64,000 bases of DNA from Dietzia sp. B32 (GTDB lineage Bacteria; Actinomycetota; Actinomycetes; Mycobacteriales; Mycobacteriaceae). The position numbers and the translations under genes were made by a program. Under the pieces are notes generated by a model. The model saw only the letters and a list, made by a program, of their open reading frames with translations. It was not told the DNA's origin and did not search any database. The stretch lies in the NCBI RefSeq assembly GCF_024732245.1, contig NZ_CP093845.1, positions 558,001 through 622,000 on the forward strand, in the 5' to 3' direction. Shown piece after piece: positions 21,666 to 31,854 of the stretch. Within the stretch, counting starts at the first letter, position 1. Each line of letters begins with the position of its first letter.

Positions 21666-22751
21666 CTAGGCCTGTTCCATGCGGCGGCGTCGCTCCTCGG
21701 CCGCGAGGGCGTCGAGCACCGCGTCGAGGTCCCCGTCCAGAACGGCGTCGAGGTTGTGCGCCTTGAAACCCACCCGGTGGTCGGCGATCCGGTTCTCGGG
21801 GAAGTTGTACGTGCGGATGCGCTCCGAGCGGTCGACCGTGCGGACCTGGGTGGCCCTCCCCTCGGACGCCTCGGCGTTGGCGGCCTCCTCGGCGGCGGCC
21901 TGGAGCCGCGCGGCGAGGACCTGGAGCGCGCGCTGCTTGTTCTGCAACTGACTGCGCTCGTTCTGACACGTGACGACCGTGCCGGTCGGGAGGTGGGTGA
22001 TCCGCACCGCCGAGTCGGTGGTGTTGACCCCCTGCCCGCCCTTACCCGACGAACGGTAGACGTCGATACGCAGATCGGACTCGTCGATCTCGACCGGCCC
22101 CACGTCCTCCGGCTCCGGGAAGACGAGCACGCCTGCGGCCGAGGTGTGGACCCGGCCCTGCGATTCGGTCACCGGCACTCTCTGTACCCGGTGCACCCCG
22201 CCCTCGAACTTGAGTCGCGACCACACGCCGTCCCGCGACGGCTGGCGGGCGCGGATGGAGAAGGAGGCGTCCTTGTAGCCGCCGAGGTCGGACTCGGTCA
22301 GACCGAGCACCTCGACGACCCACCCGTGCTTCTCCGCGTACCGCGTGTACATGCGGGCCAGGTCGGCGGCGAACAGCGCGGACTCCTCCCCCCCCTCCCC
22401 CGACTTGATCTCCATGACCACGTCGTCGGCGTCATGGGGGTCTCGGGGCGCGAGCAGGTCGGCCAGTCTCGTCTCGAGCTCGGCGGCCTCGGTCTCCAGC
22501 CGCTCGGCCTCGCGGGCGAACGAGGAGTCCTCGTCCGACAGTTCCCGCGCCGCGGCGGCGTCATCGCGCGTGGTCACCAGCGCGCGGTGACACTGCACGA
22601 TCGGCGTGAGCTCGGCGAAACGCTTGCCCACCCGTCGAGCGGCGGAGGCGTCCTCGTGCAGGGCCGGGTCCGACAACTGCGCCTCGAGCCCGTCGTACTC
22701 GGCCAGGACGTCGTCGACGGAGGACGGCGATCGCCCCTCGGCCCCGCTCAC
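21666..22751 (-). CDS. prfA: Peptide chain release factor 1
   Basis: 361 residues. RF1 reads UAA and UAG stop codons. The stop-recognition tripeptide appears as PVT in [14 protein letters not shown], an RF1-type PxT, and the catalytic GGQ is in [15 protein letters not shown]. The long helical N-terminal domain is complete. The ATG overlaps the rho stop by 4 bp (22748-22751) and prmC follows, so the factor and its methylase are made together. Confidence 0.97.
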   Translation of the reverse strand: MSGAEGRSPSSVDDVLAEYDGLEAQLSDPALHEDASAARRVGKRFAELTPIVQCHRALVTTRDDAAAARELSDEDSSFAREAERLETEAAELETRLADLLAPRDPHDADDVVMEIKSGEGGEESALFAADLARMYTRYAEKHGWVVEVLGLTESDLGGYKDASFSIRARQPSRDGVWSRLKFEGGVHRVQRVPVTESQGRVHTSAAGVLVFPEPEDVGPVEIDESDLRIDVYRSSGKGGQGVNTTDSAVRITHLPTGTVVTCQNERSQLQNKQRALQVLAARLQAAAEEAANAEASEGRATQVRTVDRSERIRTYNFPENRIADHRVGFKAHNLDAVLDGDLDAVLDALAAEERRRRMEQA

Positions 22752-24853
22752 TCCTCGTCCTGCGGCAGGGTGGGCGTCGTCTTGGCCACCTGCAGCAGGA
22801 ACTCGTAGTTGGTGTTGGTCTTACGCAACTGCGACATGAGCAGGTCGATGGCCTGGTGCGAATCCAGACCCGAGAGCACCCGACGGAGCTTGTGCATGAT
22901 GCCCGCCTCCTCGGGGCTCATGAGCAGCTCCTCCTTGCGGGTGCCGGACGGGCCCACGTCGACGGCGGGGAAGACGCGTCGCTCGGCGATCCGGCGGTCC
23001 AGCTTCAGCTCGGCGTTGCCGGTGCCCTTGAACTCCTCGAAGATCACCGTGTCACCGGCCGAGCCGGTCTCCACCATCGCCGTGGCGATGATCGTGAGCG
23101 ACCCGCCGTTCTCGATGTTGCGCGCCGCACCCAGGAACCGCTTGGGCGGGTAGAGCGCCGTGGAGTCGACACCGCCCGAGAGGATGCGGCCGGAGGCGGC
23201 AGAGGAGTTGTTGTACGCGCGGCCGAGACGCGTGATCGAGTCGAGGAGGACGACGACGTCCTGCCCCATCTCCACCAGGCGCTTGGCCCGCTCGATCGCC
23301 AGTTCGGCGACCTGCGTGTGATCTGACGGCGGACGGTCGAAGGTCGACGCGATGACCTCGCCCTTCACCGACCGCTGCATGTCGGTGACCTCCTCCGGTC
23401 GCTCGTCGACGAGGACGACCATGAGGTGGCATTCCGGGTTGTTGATCGCGATCGCGTTGGCGATGTTCTGCAGGATCGTCGTCTTACCGGCCTTGGGCGG
23501 CGACACGATGAGCGCGCGCTGACCCTTACCGATCGGCATGATCAGGTCGATCACGCGGGTGGAGATGATGTTCTTCTCCGTCTCGAGCCGCAGCCGCTGA
23601 TTGGGGTACAGCGGGGTCAGCTTGGAAAAGTCCGGTCGATTGCGGACCTGGTCGACCGGCCCACCGTTGACGGAGTCGATGCGGACCAGCGGGTTGAACT
23701 TCTGGCGGTTCTTGCCGCCCTGCCCGCCACCCTGGCCTCCGCCACCCTGGCCCTCGCTCTGGCCGTCGCGCGGCATCTTGACCGCGCCGGTGACGGCGTC
23801 ACCGCGGCGCAGACCGTGCCGACGGATCATGTTCATGGACACGTAGACGTCGTTCGACCCGGCGAGGTAACCGGACGTGCGGACGAACGCGTAGTTGTCC
23901 AGCACGTCGAGGATGCCGGCGACCGGCTGGAGGACGTCGTCCTCCCGCACCTCGGTCTCGCCCTCGACCGGGCGTCCCCCACCACGATTGCGTTCGCGGC
24001 GGCGACGGCTGCGACGACCGCGGCCCCCGCCGTCGTCGTCACGGTTAGAACCGTCGTCGCGGGGACCGTTGTCCCCGCCCTGGTCGGACTGGTCGTTGCG
24101 GGCGCGACCCTGCTGGTCGCGGTTGCCCTGATCGTTGCGACCGCCACCCTGCTGGTCGCGGTTGCCCTGCTGGTCCCGGTTGCCACCCTGGTTGCCCTGG
24201 TCGTTGCGTCCGCCACCCTGTTGGTCGCGGTTACGTCCGCCCTGCTGGTCCCGGTTGCCGCCCTGGTTGTCCTGGTCGTTACGACCGCCACCCTGCTGGT
24301 CGCGGTGACGTCCGCCCTGCTGGTCCCGGTTCTGCTGATTGCGCCCCTGACGCTGCCCGCCACCGCGGTTTCCCTCGTCGCGCTTCCGGTCACCCTGACC
24401 GCGACCATCGTCCCGCGAGCGATCGTCGCCACCGGAGCGGCCGGAGTCGGAGTCGTCGGATCCACCCTGTGGGTTCTCGGCACCCCCGTCCGCCCGGGCG
24501 CCGCGGTCCCGCCTGCCGGACCGACCCTGCTGGGTGTCGGCATCGGCGTCGGGCCGTGCGAAGGGGTCATTCGAGGCGGCCTCGGACTCTGCTCTCCGGG
24601 GGTCGGCCTTCGGAGAGTCGGCCTTCGGGGCGGGCTCGGCCTTCGGGGCGGGCTCGTTCTTCGGGGCGGACTCGCGGGTCTGGGCGGGACGCCCGCCGCG
24701 GGCACCCTCGATCATCGCGACGAGGTCGCCCTTGCGCTTACCCGACAGGCCCTTGAGGCCCATCTGCTGTGCCAGCGACTTGAGATCGGTCAGGCGCATC
24801 GCAGACAGCGAGGCACCCTGTGCTGGCGTGGAAGTGGTGTCCGTCGAGGTCAC
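22748..24853 (-). CDS. rho: Transcription termination factor Rho with a large disordered insert
   Basis: 701 residues from GTG 24853, about 100 longer than M. tuberculosis Rho. Order: Rho_N helical domain 19-50; charged disordered insert about 52-300, including Asn/Asp/Gln/Gly/Arg repeats at 175-260; cold-shock RNA-binding domain about 305-395, with a Gly/Gln-rich loop at 363-385; RecA-type ATPase with P-loop SPPKAGKTT at 451-459, then VDERPEEV and the ring Q/R loops. GTG is chosen because AAAGGA stands five bases upstream; the open frame beyond it is leader. It terminates transcripts as a ring helicase. prfA overlaps its 3' end. Confidence 0.97.
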   Translation of the reverse strand: MTSTDTTSTPAQGASLSAMRLTDLKSLAQQMGLKGLSGKRKGDLVAMIEGARGGRPAQTRESAPKNEPAPKAEPAPKADSPKADPRRAESEAASNDPFARPDADADTQQGRSGRRDRGARADGGAENPQGGSDDSDSGRSGGDDRSRDDGRGQGDRKRDEGNRGGGQRQGRNQQNRDQQGGRHRDQQGGGRNDQDNQGGNRDQQGGRNRDQQGGGRNDQGNQGGNRDQQGNRDQQGGGRNDQGNRDQQGRARNDQSDQGGDNGPRDDGSNRDDDGGGRGRRSRRRRERNRGGGRPVEGETEVREDDVLQPVAGILDVLDNYAFVRTSGYLAGSNDVYVSMNMIRRHGLRRGDAVTGAVKMPRDGQSEGQGGGGQGGGQGGKNRQKFNPLVRIDSVNGGPVDQVRNRPDFSKLTPLYPNQRLRLETEKNIISTRVIDLIMPIGKGQRALIVSPPKAGKTTILQNIANAIAINNPECHLMVVLVDERPEEVTDMQRSVKGEVIASTFDRPPSDHTQVAELAIERAKRLVEMGQDVVVLLDSITRLGRAYNNSSAASGRILSGGVDSTALYPPKRFLGAARNIENGGSLTIIATAMVETGSAGDTVIFEEFKGTGNAELKLDRRIAERRVFPAVDVGPSGTRKEELLMSPEEAGIMHKLRRVLSGLDSHQAIDLLMSQLRKTNTNYEFLLQVAKTTPTLPQDEE
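24074..24331. repeat. Imperfect tandem repeats inside the rho insert
   Basis: Degenerate repeats of about 21-33 bp encode units such as [12 protein letters not shown] and [11 protein letters not shown] on the minus strand (Rho residues about 175-260). Spacing is always a multiple of three, so the frame is kept. Confidence 0.85.
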
Positions 24854-25170
24854 GGGGATCCTTTCTGGGCCCGGGGCCGGGGCGGTGTACTCCGCCTCGC
24901 ATCGAGCAGGTGTCCGGGAAGCGGACTCGGCGTCCCGGGGTGGCCGCTGGGGCCTTCCGTGGCGGCGACGTGGCCGGACACGGATCTTTCGTCTGAGGGG
25001 GATCTTCAAGAGGGGGAGAACCGCTCGATGATGAGGATCCCTGGTGCGCCACTCGCCGTTCGACCGCTCCCACCGAGGTCCGTCCGCGCGATACCGACCG
25101 ACTGCGGAGGGTAGTGCGTGGAATGACTCGGGATGCTGGGACGACCGGGCGCCCGTGGCTGAGTGCAAGC

Positions 25171-25176
25171 ATACTA
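25171..25176 (-). promoter_or_regulatory. Possible -10 element of rho
   Basis: Read on the minus strand this is TAGTAT within an AT-rich patch (GCAAGCATACTA on the plus strand). It is the best TAnnnT match in the gap and would give a leader of about 310 bases. Confidence 0.35.
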
Positions 25177-25250
25177 CCCGTCGGCCGATCGCGCGCAGCT
25201 CCCCCTCCCGCGAGTCCCGACTCCGGTCTCACTCCGCCGTCCGCGGGCGG

Positions 25251-25256
25251 TAACGT
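25251..25256 (+). promoter_or_regulatory. Possible -10 element of the acyl-CoA synthetase gene
   Basis: TAACGT lies 39 bases before GTG 25296, leaving a leader of about 33 bases that contains the GGAGG ribosome-binding site at 25286-25290. Confidence 0.35.
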
Positions 25257-25295
25257 GAAGCCCACGGCAAGGGCCACTCGACCCCGGAGGTGACC

Positions 25296-26951
25296 GTGTT
25301 CGGAACGATGCTGGACACGCCACTGCTCGTGTCCCGGATCCTCGAGCACGCGGCGGAACGCCACGGCGGCTCCACTGTCACTGGGTTCGTCGGTGACATG
25401 GAACCCCGCCCGGTCAGGTACGACGTCGTGGCCTCACGTGCGGCCGCGACCGCGAACGCGCTCACCGACCTCGGGGTTCGGCCCGGTGATGTGGTGGGGA
25501 TCCTCTCCGGCAGTCGTACCGAGGTCGTCGAGGCGATGTTCACCCTCCCCTCGATGGGCGCCGTGGCCCTCCCGGTGAACGTCCTCCGATCGGTGGAGTT
25601 CATGGTCTCCGTCCTGAGGGACAACCGGGTCGGAGTCGTCCTCGTGGACCCCGAACTGCTCCCCGCGGTCCTCCCGGTGGCCGCACAGGTCGAGTCGCTG
25701 CGCCACCTCGTCGTCGTCGACAGTCGGATACCCACCGACTGCGGTGACGTCGGCGCGGAGGTCCACGCCCTCGAGGCCCTCCTCGACGGCCAGCCCACCA
25801 CCTACCCGTGGCCCGACCTCGACGAACGCTCCGCCGCCGCGATCGCCTACACCTCCGGCACCACGGGCGCCTCCAAGGGCGTGGCCTACACCCACAGGTC
25901 CATCTGGCTCCACTCGATGCAGATGTCCATGGCCGAGAGCGCCGCCCTGCGCAGTGGCGACACCGTCCTGACGACCGTCCCGATGTATCACGTCATGTCC
26001 TGGGGACTGCCGTACGCCGCCTTCATGACCGGCGCCGGCCTCATCACCGCCCGGCCCCGCCCGGGTCGGGTGATCAACACAGGGCATGACATGGCCGACC
26101 TCCTCCGCGAGTTCCGGCCGAACAAGATGGCCACCACGCCGGCGACCCTCCAACGACTCCTCCGGCGGCTGGAAACCCACCCGCAGCCGATCGGCCATCT
26201 CGGCGAGATCCTCGTCGGCGGCTCCCCCGTTCCCGAGGCCCTGTTCGACGCGTTCGTCGAGCGTCACGGGGTCACCATCATGCAGGCCTACGGACTCACC
26301 GAATCCAGCCCCATCGCGACGTTCGCCCGCCCCGACCCCCACTCCTCGGCGACCCGCCGACGCTCGCAGATCCTCGGGCAGGGACGGTTCCCCGCCGGGG
26401 TGAAGGCACGCATCGTCGACGGCGGCCGGGTCCAGCCCAGCGACGGGTGGTCCGTCGGCGAACTCCAGATCCGCGGCCCGTGGGTGACCGCCCGGTACCT
26501 CGGGAACGAGGCCTCCGACAGGTTCGTCGACGGCTGGCTACGTACCGGTGATGTCGCCAGCATCTCCCCCAAGGGCTACCTCGACGTGGTGGACCGGGTG
26601 GACGACATCATCGCCTCCGGCGGAGAACTGATCTCCACCATAGAACTGGAACACGCGGTGCTCCTCGACGACCGCGTGGCCGAGGTGGCCGTCGTGGGCG
26701 TACCCGACCAACGCTGGGGGAACCGCCCACTCGTCCTGGTCCAGCTCAAGACCGGTGCCACCGCGACGGCCCGCTCCCTCTGGGAGGGGCTGGACGGCAT
26801 CATCGAGAACTGGAAACGCCCGGATCACTGGGCCTTCGTCGACAGCATCCCGCAGACCACGGTGGGCAAATTCGACAAGATCAGGATCCGGGCGAGCCAT
26901 GCCGCCGGGGGGTACGAGGTCACGACGATCGCCCCGGCGGCGCCGGACTGA
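25296..26951 (+). CDS. Fatty-acid--CoA ligase (FadD-like, ANL superfamily)
   Basis: 551 residues from GTG 25296, which has GGAGG five bases upstream. The enzyme activates a carboxylic acid as acyl-AMP and transfers it to CoA. Motifs: YTSGTTGASKGV near 188, PMYHVMSWG near 233, YGLTESSP near 335, GWLRTGDVA near 415 followed by VVDRVDDIIASGGE, and the C-terminal catalytic lysine in TTVGKFDKI. It resembles medium/long-chain acyl-CoA synthetases; the exact acid is unknown. It sits between rho and thrB, where M. tuberculosis has no gene, and converges on thrB. Confidence 0.88.
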   Translation: MFGTMLDTPLLVSRILEHAAERHGGSTVTGFVGDMEPRPVRYDVVASRAAATANALTDLGVRPGDVVGILSGSRTEVVEAMFTLPSMGAVALPVNVLRSVEFMVSVLRDNRVGVVLVDPELLPAVLPVAAQVESLRHLVVVDSRIPTDCGDVGAEVHALEALLDGQPTTYPWPDLDERSAAAIAYTSGTTGASKGVAYTHRSIWLHSMQMSMAESAALRSGDTVLTTVPMYHVMSWGLPYAAFMTGAGLITARPRPGRVINTGHDMADLLREFRPNKMATTPATLQRLLRRLETHPQPIGHLGEILVGGSPVPEALFDAFVERHGVTIMQAYGLTESSPIATFARPDPHSSATRRRSQILGQGRFPAGVKARIVDGGRVQPSDGWSVGELQIRGPWVTARYLGNEASDRFVDGWLRTGDVASISPKGYLDVVDRVDDIIASGGELISTIELEHAVLLDDRVAEVAVVGVPDQRWGNRPLVLVQLKTGATATARSLWEGLDGIIENWKRPDHWAFVDSIPQTTVGKFDKIRIRASHAAGGYEVTTIAPAAPD

Positions 26952-26998
26952 ACCCCCGCGGCAGGGTGCGGGCCGGACGCAGTACCGGTCGGTCCGGC

Positions 26999-27056
26999 GA
27001 CCGGTCGGTCCGGTGATCAGTCGGTCGGATGACCGGTCGGTCCGGTGATCAGTCGG
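26999..27056. repeat. 26-bp direct repeats between convergent genes
   Basis: Two identical 26-bp copies (26999-27024 and 27031-27056; period 32) and a partial third at 26983-26997, built from CGGTCGGTCCGGTGATCAGT. Within them CCGGTC and GACCGG can pair (27001-27006 with 27031-27036), so they may also form a weak terminator. The last copy enters the thrB stop region. Confidence 0.8.
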
Positions 27057-28011
27057 CGGCCACGACCCGGGCACCGTCCGCGATCTGCAGGTCCAGCACC
27101 GTCCAGCCCTGATTCTCGGCGTCCGCACGCAGATCCGCCGGCAACCCGTCGGTTCCCAGCACCAGCACGGTCGGGCCGGCGCCGGAGACCGTCGCGGCGA
27201 GGCCCCTCTCGCGCAGTCGGGTCACCCACTCGGTGGTCGCGACCAGCGCGGGGGCCCGATAGGACTGGTGGAGCCGGTCCTCGGTCGCCGCCAGGAGGAA
27301 CTCCGGGTGGGCCGCCAGCGCGACCGACATGAGCGCAGCACGACTGGCGTTGAAGGCCGCGTCCTCGTGCGGAACCGTGGCCGGGAGCAGACCGCGGGTC
27401 TGGGCGGTGGAGGACGTCTCCGACGGCACGAGCACGGTCGCGACGATCGAGGGATCGACCTCCATCCGGACCGCACGGTAGTGCACGCCGGTGGCGGAAC
27501 GCTCCGTCCACGAGACCACGACCCCACCGAGGACACTGGCCGCGGCGTTGTCCGGGTGCCCCTCGAACTCGCTCGACAGCTGGACCAGGTGCTCGTCGGT
27601 CAACACGCCGCCCATCAGCCCGTTCGCGGCGACCAGTCCCCCGACCGCGGCGGAGGCCGACGACCCGAGACCCCGCGAGTGCGGGATGGCGTTCCGACAC
27701 GAGATCCGGACGCCCGGCACCCCGACCCCGCCGGCGCGCAGGCCGGCCTCGACGGCCTTGGCGACCAGGTGCGAGGCATCCTCGGGCACCTGACCGGCGC
27801 CCTCGCCCGACACCTCCAGCTCGAGACCGGAGTCGATGGTGGTCACCGTGACCGAGTCGTACAGCCCCAGGGCGACTCCCAACGCGTCGAAACCGGGGCC
27901 GAGGTTCGCGCTGGACGCCGGAACCTCGATCGTGACGGTCCGACCGACCGGCAGGATGCGGCCACCCGAGCTACCGAAGACCTCCGGGCCGGGTCCGTTC
28001 ACGTCGCTCAC
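27049..28011 (-). CDS. thrB: Homoserine kinase
   Basis: 320 residues from GTG 28011. It phosphorylates homoserine on the way to threonine. GHMP-kinase motifs: [16 protein letters not shown] near 23, [16 protein letters not shown] near 107 (ATP loop) and the C-terminal [11 protein letters not shown]. The GTG overlaps the thrC stop by 4 bp; an alternative GTG at 28002 has GGAG eight bases upstream and would shorten the protein by three residues. It is the last gene of the argS-lysA-hom-thrC-thrB operon. Confidence 0.95.
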   Translation of the reverse strand: MSDVNGPGPEVFGSSGGRILPVGRTVTIEVPASSANLGPGFDALGVALGLYDSVTVTTIDSGLELEVSGEGAGQVPEDASHLVAKAVEAGLRAGGVGVPGVRISCRNAIPHSRGLGSSASAAVGGLVAANGLMGGVLTDEHLVQLSSEFEGHPDNAAASVLGGVVVSWTERSATGVHYRAVRMEVDPSIVATVLVPSETSSTAQTRGLLPATVPHEDAAFNASRAALMSVALAAHPEFLLAATEDRLHQSYRAPALVATTEWVTRLRERGLAATVSGAGPTVLVLGTDGLPADLRADAENQGWTVLDLQIADGARVVAAD

Positions 28012-29090
28012 TCCAGGCCGAGCGCGCCGGCGACAGCCGACGGGTCCACGGGGATGGCCTCGACCTCGGGCATGCCGAGCAGCGCGGTGTCCGGGTCCTT
28101 CAGACCGTTGCCTGTCACGGTGCACACGATGGTCTGCCCCGCTTCGAGCTCGCCGCCGGCATGCGCGTCGAGCAGTCCGGCCACCGAGGCCGCGGAGGCA
28201 GGCTCGACGTAGACGGCGTCCTTGCCCGCGACGATCCGGTAGGCCTCGAGGATCTGCTCGTCGGTGCGCTTGCGGAACGTCCCACCGGACTCGTCGCGGG
28301 CGGTCACGGCGCCGTCCCACGACGCCGGGGCGCCGATCCGGATGGCGGTGGCGATGGTCTCGGGGTTCTTGACGGGGGCACCGTCGACCAGCGGCGCGGC
28401 GCCTGCGGCCTGCACGCCCATCATCCGTGGGCGCGCCGAGATGACGCCGTCGGCGTGATACTCGGTGTAGCCCTTCCAGTACGCGGTGATGTTGCCCGCG
28501 TTGCCCACCGGCAGGAAGTGCAGGTCGGGCGCGCGGCCGAGGACGTCCACGATCTCGAACGCCGCGGTCTTCTGACCCTCGATCCGGACCGGGTTGACCG
28601 AGTTGACCAGCCCGATCTCGGCATAGGTGGCGGTGGTCTTGCGAGCCAGCTCCAGGCAGTCGTCGAAGTTACCGTCGACCTGGATGATGGTCGCCCCGTG
28701 CATCACGGCCTGCGCGAGCTTGCCGGCGGCGATCTTGCCCTGCGGGATCAGCACCGCACAGCCCATCCCGGCACGCGTGGCGTACGCGGCGGCCGACGCG
28801 GACGTGTTGCCCGTGGAGGCGCAGAGCACGGCCTTCTGACCACGCGCCTTCGCGTCCGTCACGGCCATCGTCATACCGCGGTCCTTGAACGACCCGGTCG
28901 GGTTGAGGCCCTCGACCTTGAGGTACACCTCGCACCCGGTGACCTCGGAGAGGTACGTCGCGCGGATGAGCGGGGTGCCGCCCTCGTAGAGCGTCACCGG
29001 CTCCCAGTCGGAGCCGATCGGGAGACGATCGCGGTAGGCCTCGATGAGGCCGGGCCACCGGGTGTGCACGGGCTGGTGGGTGTTGCTCAT
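28008..29090 (-). CDS. thrC: Threonine synthase
   Basis: 360 residues, PLP-dependent, converting phosphohomoserine to threonine. The Schiff-base lysine is Lys69 in [10 protein letters not shown]. The phosphate-binding glycine-rich loop is [14 protein letters not shown] near 185. Its length marks the short class shared with M. tuberculosis ThrC. It overlaps hom upstream and thrB downstream by 4 bp each. Confidence 0.97.
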   Translation of the reverse strand: MSNTHQPVHTRWPGLIEAYRDRLPIGSDWEPVTLYEGGTPLIRATYLSEVTGCEVYLKVEGLNPTGSFKDRGMTMAVTDAKARGQKAVLCASTGNTSASAAAYATRAGMGCAVLIPQGKIAAGKLAQAVMHGATIIQVDGNFDDCLELARKTTATYAEIGLVNSVNPVRIEGQKTAAFEIVDVLGRAPDLHFLPVGNAGNITAYWKGYTEYHADGVISARPRMMGVQAAGAAPLVDGAPVKNPETIATAIRIGAPASWDGAVTARDESGGTFRKRTDEQILEAYRIVAGKDAVYVEPASAASVAGLLDAHAGGELEAGQTIVCTVTGNGLKDPDTALLGMPEVEAIPVDPSAVAGALGLE

Positions 29091-30439
29091 TCGGTGTCCA
29101 CTCCCTCGAGACGGATGACGCTGGTGATGGCCGTGACGGCGTCCTGGTCCGACAACGCGGCCACGGTGTCGGCGAGTGCGCGCTCGGACGCCCGGTGGGT
29201 CAGGACCGTGAGTTCTGCCGACGGCTCGACGTCGTCGAACCCGGTCTCCGGCACCTCGACCTCGGTCTGTCGGACCTGGGCGATCGAGACGCCGTGCCGC
29301 GAGAACTCGGCTGCGACCAGGGCGAGCACGCCGGGCTTGTCGGCGACCCGCATGCGGACGTGGTATCGCGTGGAGATCTCGTCCATCGACGCCACCGGCA
29401 GGGCCGCGTACGTGGACTCCCCCGGGGCGCGGCCGGCACCGACCTTGTTGCGGGCGGCGGCGACCATGTCGCCCAGGACCGCGGACGCGGTAGGGGCACC
29501 GCCCGCGCCCTGCCCGTAGAACATGAGCCGGCCGGCGGCCTCCGCCTCGACGACGACCGCGTTGAACGCGCCGTTCACCGTGGCCAGCGGATGACTGTTG
29601 GGCAGTAGCGCCGGGTACACGCGCGCGGAGACGGCCTCGGAGCCGTCGGACTGGGTCAGCTTCTCGCAGATCGCGAGCAGCTTGATCGTGCAGTCCATGT
29701 CGCGGGCGGACTCGAAGTCGTCCGGCGAGATCCGCGAGATGCCCTCGCGGTAGACGTCCCCGGCCGTCACGCGGCTGTGGAACGCGATCGAGGCGAGGAT
29801 CGCGGCCTTCGCGGCGGCGTCGTAGCCCTCCACGTCCGCTGTCGGATCCGCCTCGGCGTATCCGAGACGGGAGGCCTCCGCCAGGGTCTCCGAATAGTCG
29901 GCGCCGGTCGACCCCATCTCCGACAGGATGTAGTTGGTGGTCCCGTTGACGATCCCCAGGACCCGCTCCACCTGGTCGCCGGCCATCGACCTGCGCAACG
30001 GTCCGATGACCGGGATCGCACCGGCCACCGCCGCCTCGAAGTACAGGTCGGTGTTCGTCGAGTCGGCCATCGCCGCGAGCTCGTCCGTGTACTCCGCCAG
30101 CAACGCCTTGTTGGCGGTGACCACGGACTTGCCGTGGCGCAGCGCCTCGAGCAGGAGGGGACGCGGGACGTCGATGCCCCCCATGAGTTCGACGACGACA
30201 TCGACGTCGTCGCGGGTGACCAGTGATGACGGATCGGCGGTCAGCAGGTCCGGGTCGACCCCGCGGTCCTTGCCCAGGTCGCGGACCGCCACACCACGCA
30301 GGACGAGGGGCGCGCCGATGCGGGCCGCCAGTGCGTCGGCGTTCTCGGTCATGTAGCGGATGACCTCGGTGCCGACGGTGCCCATACCGAGCACCGCCAC
30401 CCCCACGGGTCGCACGCCTGACGCGGTTGCGTCGCTCAC
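29087..30439 (-). CDS. hom: Homoserine dehydrogenase
   Basis: 450 residues. It reduces aspartate semialdehyde to homoserine with NAD(P)H. Nucleotide-binding GMGTVG is at 18-23, the catalytic-domain lysine lies in [12 protein letters not shown] near 110 and [10 protein letters not shown] near 170. A C-terminal ACT domain (about 365-450) makes it the feedback-inhibited type; threonine is the usual inhibitor. There is no fused aspartokinase. Confidence 0.97.
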   Translation of the reverse strand: MSDATASGVRPVGVAVLGMGTVGTEVIRYMTENADALAARIGAPLVLRGVAVRDLGKDRGVDPDLLTADPSSLVTRDDVDVVVELMGGIDVPRPLLLEALRHGKSVVTANKALLAEYTDELAAMADSTNTDLYFEAAVAGAIPVIGPLRRSMAGDQVERVLGIVNGTTNYILSEMGSTGADYSETLAEASRLGYAEADPTADVEGYDAAAKAAILASIAFHSRVTAGDVYREGISRISPDDFESARDMDCTIKLLAICEKLTQSDGSEAVSARVYPALLPNSHPLATVNGAFNAVVVEAEAAGRLMFYGQGAGGAPTASAVLGDMVAAARNKVGAGRAPGESTYAALPVASMDEISTRYHVRMRVADKPGVLALVAAEFSRHGVSIAQVRQTEVEVPETGFDDVEPSAELTVLTHRASERALADTVAALSDQDAVTAITSVIRLEGVDTE

Positions 30440-31854
30440 TGTCCCACCTCCAGGCTCGTCAGATCGTCAAGGGTCTCACGACGTAGCACCAATCGTGCCC
30501 GCCCGTCGCGCACCGCCACGACGGCGGGTCGTCCGATCATGTTGTACCGACTCGACATCGAGTAGCAGTACGCACCCGTGGCCGCGACGGCCACGAGGTC
30601 GCCGGCTCCGGTGTCCTCCGGCATCCACAGGTCGCGAACCACCACGTCGCCGCTCTCACAGTGCTTACCCACGAGCCTCGCCACCACCGGGTCTGCGGCC
30701 GAGGATCGGCTAACGAGTCGAGCGTCGTAGACGGCGTCGTACAGGGCGGTGCGGATGTTGTCGCTCATCCCGCCGTCCACACTGATGTAACGACGGCTCT
30801 CCCCGCCCGCGAGCTGCACGTCCTTGACCACGCCCACCTCGTAGAGCGTGATCGTCCCCGGACCGGCGATCGCGCGACCGGGCTCGACCACCAGCGTCGG
30901 CGGATCGAGTCCCGCGTCCCTGGCGAACCCCTCGACGATCTCCCGCAGGGACGCCGCCAACTGGGACACCGGCGGCGGGTCATCCGAGGAGACGTAGCTG
31001 ATGCCGAGGCCACCGCCCAGATCGAGGTGGTCGAGCTGGGCGGTCCGCTCGGTACCGAACTCGTCGACGATGTCGCGCAGGAGACCGATCACCCGTCGGG
31101 CCGCGAGCTCGAACCCGTCGATGTCGAAGATCTGCGACCCGATGTGGCTGTGCAGCCCGGTCAGCCGGATGTTCGGCGCATCGAACACCGCGCGCACGGC
31201 CTGCATCGCCGCGCCTCCCGCCAACGAGAAGCCGAACTTCTGGTCCTCGTGGGCGGTCGCGATGAACTCGTGGGTGTGTGCCTCGACGCCCACCGTGACC
31301 CGGATGAAGACGTCCTGTACGACGCCCTCCTCGCCGGCGATCCGATCGAGCAACCCGATCTCCGACATCGCGTCGATCACCACGTGGGCGACGCCGCTGC
31401 GCACGGCGAGTCGCAACTCGTCCGTCGACTTGTTGTTGCCGTGGACGGTGATCCGCTCCGGCGGGAACCCCGCCTTCAGCGCTATCGCGAGCTCGCCGCC
31501 CGAGGCGACATCCAGCCCCAGCCCTTCTTCGGCGACCCACCGAGCGGTCTCCATGCTCAGGAACGCCTTGGACGCGTAGTGGACCCGGTCCGCACCGCCG
31601 AACGCCTCCGCCATCTCGCGGCAGCGGGACCGGAAATCGTCCTCGTCGATGACGAATAGCGGAGTTCCGAAATCCGCGGCGAGATCGCTCGCGGTCACAC
31701 CCGCGAACTCCACGACGCCGTCGTGGCGGCGTTCGGAGCCGCGCGGCCACACGGCCGGTGCCAGCGCCATGATGTCGTCCGCGTCAGCGGGTCGCTCGCC
31801 GATTCCCGGCGCGTGCGGGACCTCGTGGCGGGCCCCGGCGGGGTGGGCGCTCAC
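30436..31854 (-). CDS. lysA: Diaminopimelate decarboxylase
   Basis: 472 residues, fold III PLP enzyme making lysine from meso-diaminopimelate. The PLP lysine is Lys96 in [10 protein letters not shown]. Further motifs: HGNNKS near 140, [11 protein letters not shown] near 280, EPGRAIAG near 325 and the active-site cysteine in KHCESGDVV near 395. The N-terminal 45 residues before the barrel are longer than in E. coli, as in other actinobacteria. It overlaps argS upstream and hom downstream by 4 bp each. Confidence 0.97.
   Translation of the reverse strand: MSAHPAGARHEVPHAPGIGERPADADDIMALAPAVWPRGSERRHDGVVEFAGVTASDLAADFGTPLFVIDEDDFRSRCREMAEAFGGADRVHYASKAFLSMETARWVAEEGLGLDVASGGELAIALKAGFPPERITVHGNNKSTDELRLAVRSGVAHVVIDAMSEIGLLDRIAGEEGVVQDVFIRVTVGVEAHTHEFIATAHEDQKFGFSLAGGAAMQAVRAVFDAPNIRLTGLHSHIGSQIFDIDGFELAARRVIGLLRDIVDEFGTERTAQLDHLDLGGGLGISYVSSDDPPPVSQLAASLREIVEGFARDAGLDPPTLVVEPGRAIAGPGTITLYEVGVVKDVQLAGGESRRYISVDGGMSDNIRTALYDAVYDARLVSRSSAADPVVARLVGKHCESGDVVVRDLWMPEDTGAGDLVAVAATGAYCYSMSSRYNMIGRPAVVAVRDGRARLVLRRETLDDLTSLEVGQ

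Larger units (their letters stand above)
24854..25295. other. 442-bp divergent intergenic region and rho leader
   Basis: No plausible gene is seen. The left two thirds would be the transcribed leader of rho (about 310 bases) and contains several purine- and G-rich runs. The right end carries the acyl-CoA synthetase promoter. The length is in keeping with the long rho leaders of other bacteria, where Rho can terminate its own transcript; that is inference here. Confidence 0.6.

Noticed and set aside
20659-21969. Long N-terminal extension of tsaC through prmC
   Set aside because: It lies in another frame of prmC and is almost pure Arg/Ala/Gly/Pro; family alignment and the GTGA overlap place the start at 20658.
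24074-24331. CRISPR-like repeats
   Set aside because: Repeats are short, contiguous, degenerate and in frame within rho; there are no spacers and no cas genes.
24854-25168. N-terminal extension of Rho to 25168
   Set aside because: The added residues match no Rho, whereas GTG 24853 has AAAGGA at good spacing.
25296-26951. Recent horizontal transfer of the acyl-CoA synthetase gene
   Set aside because: GC content and codon use look like the neighbours; only its position differs from M. tuberculosis, which is not enough evidence.
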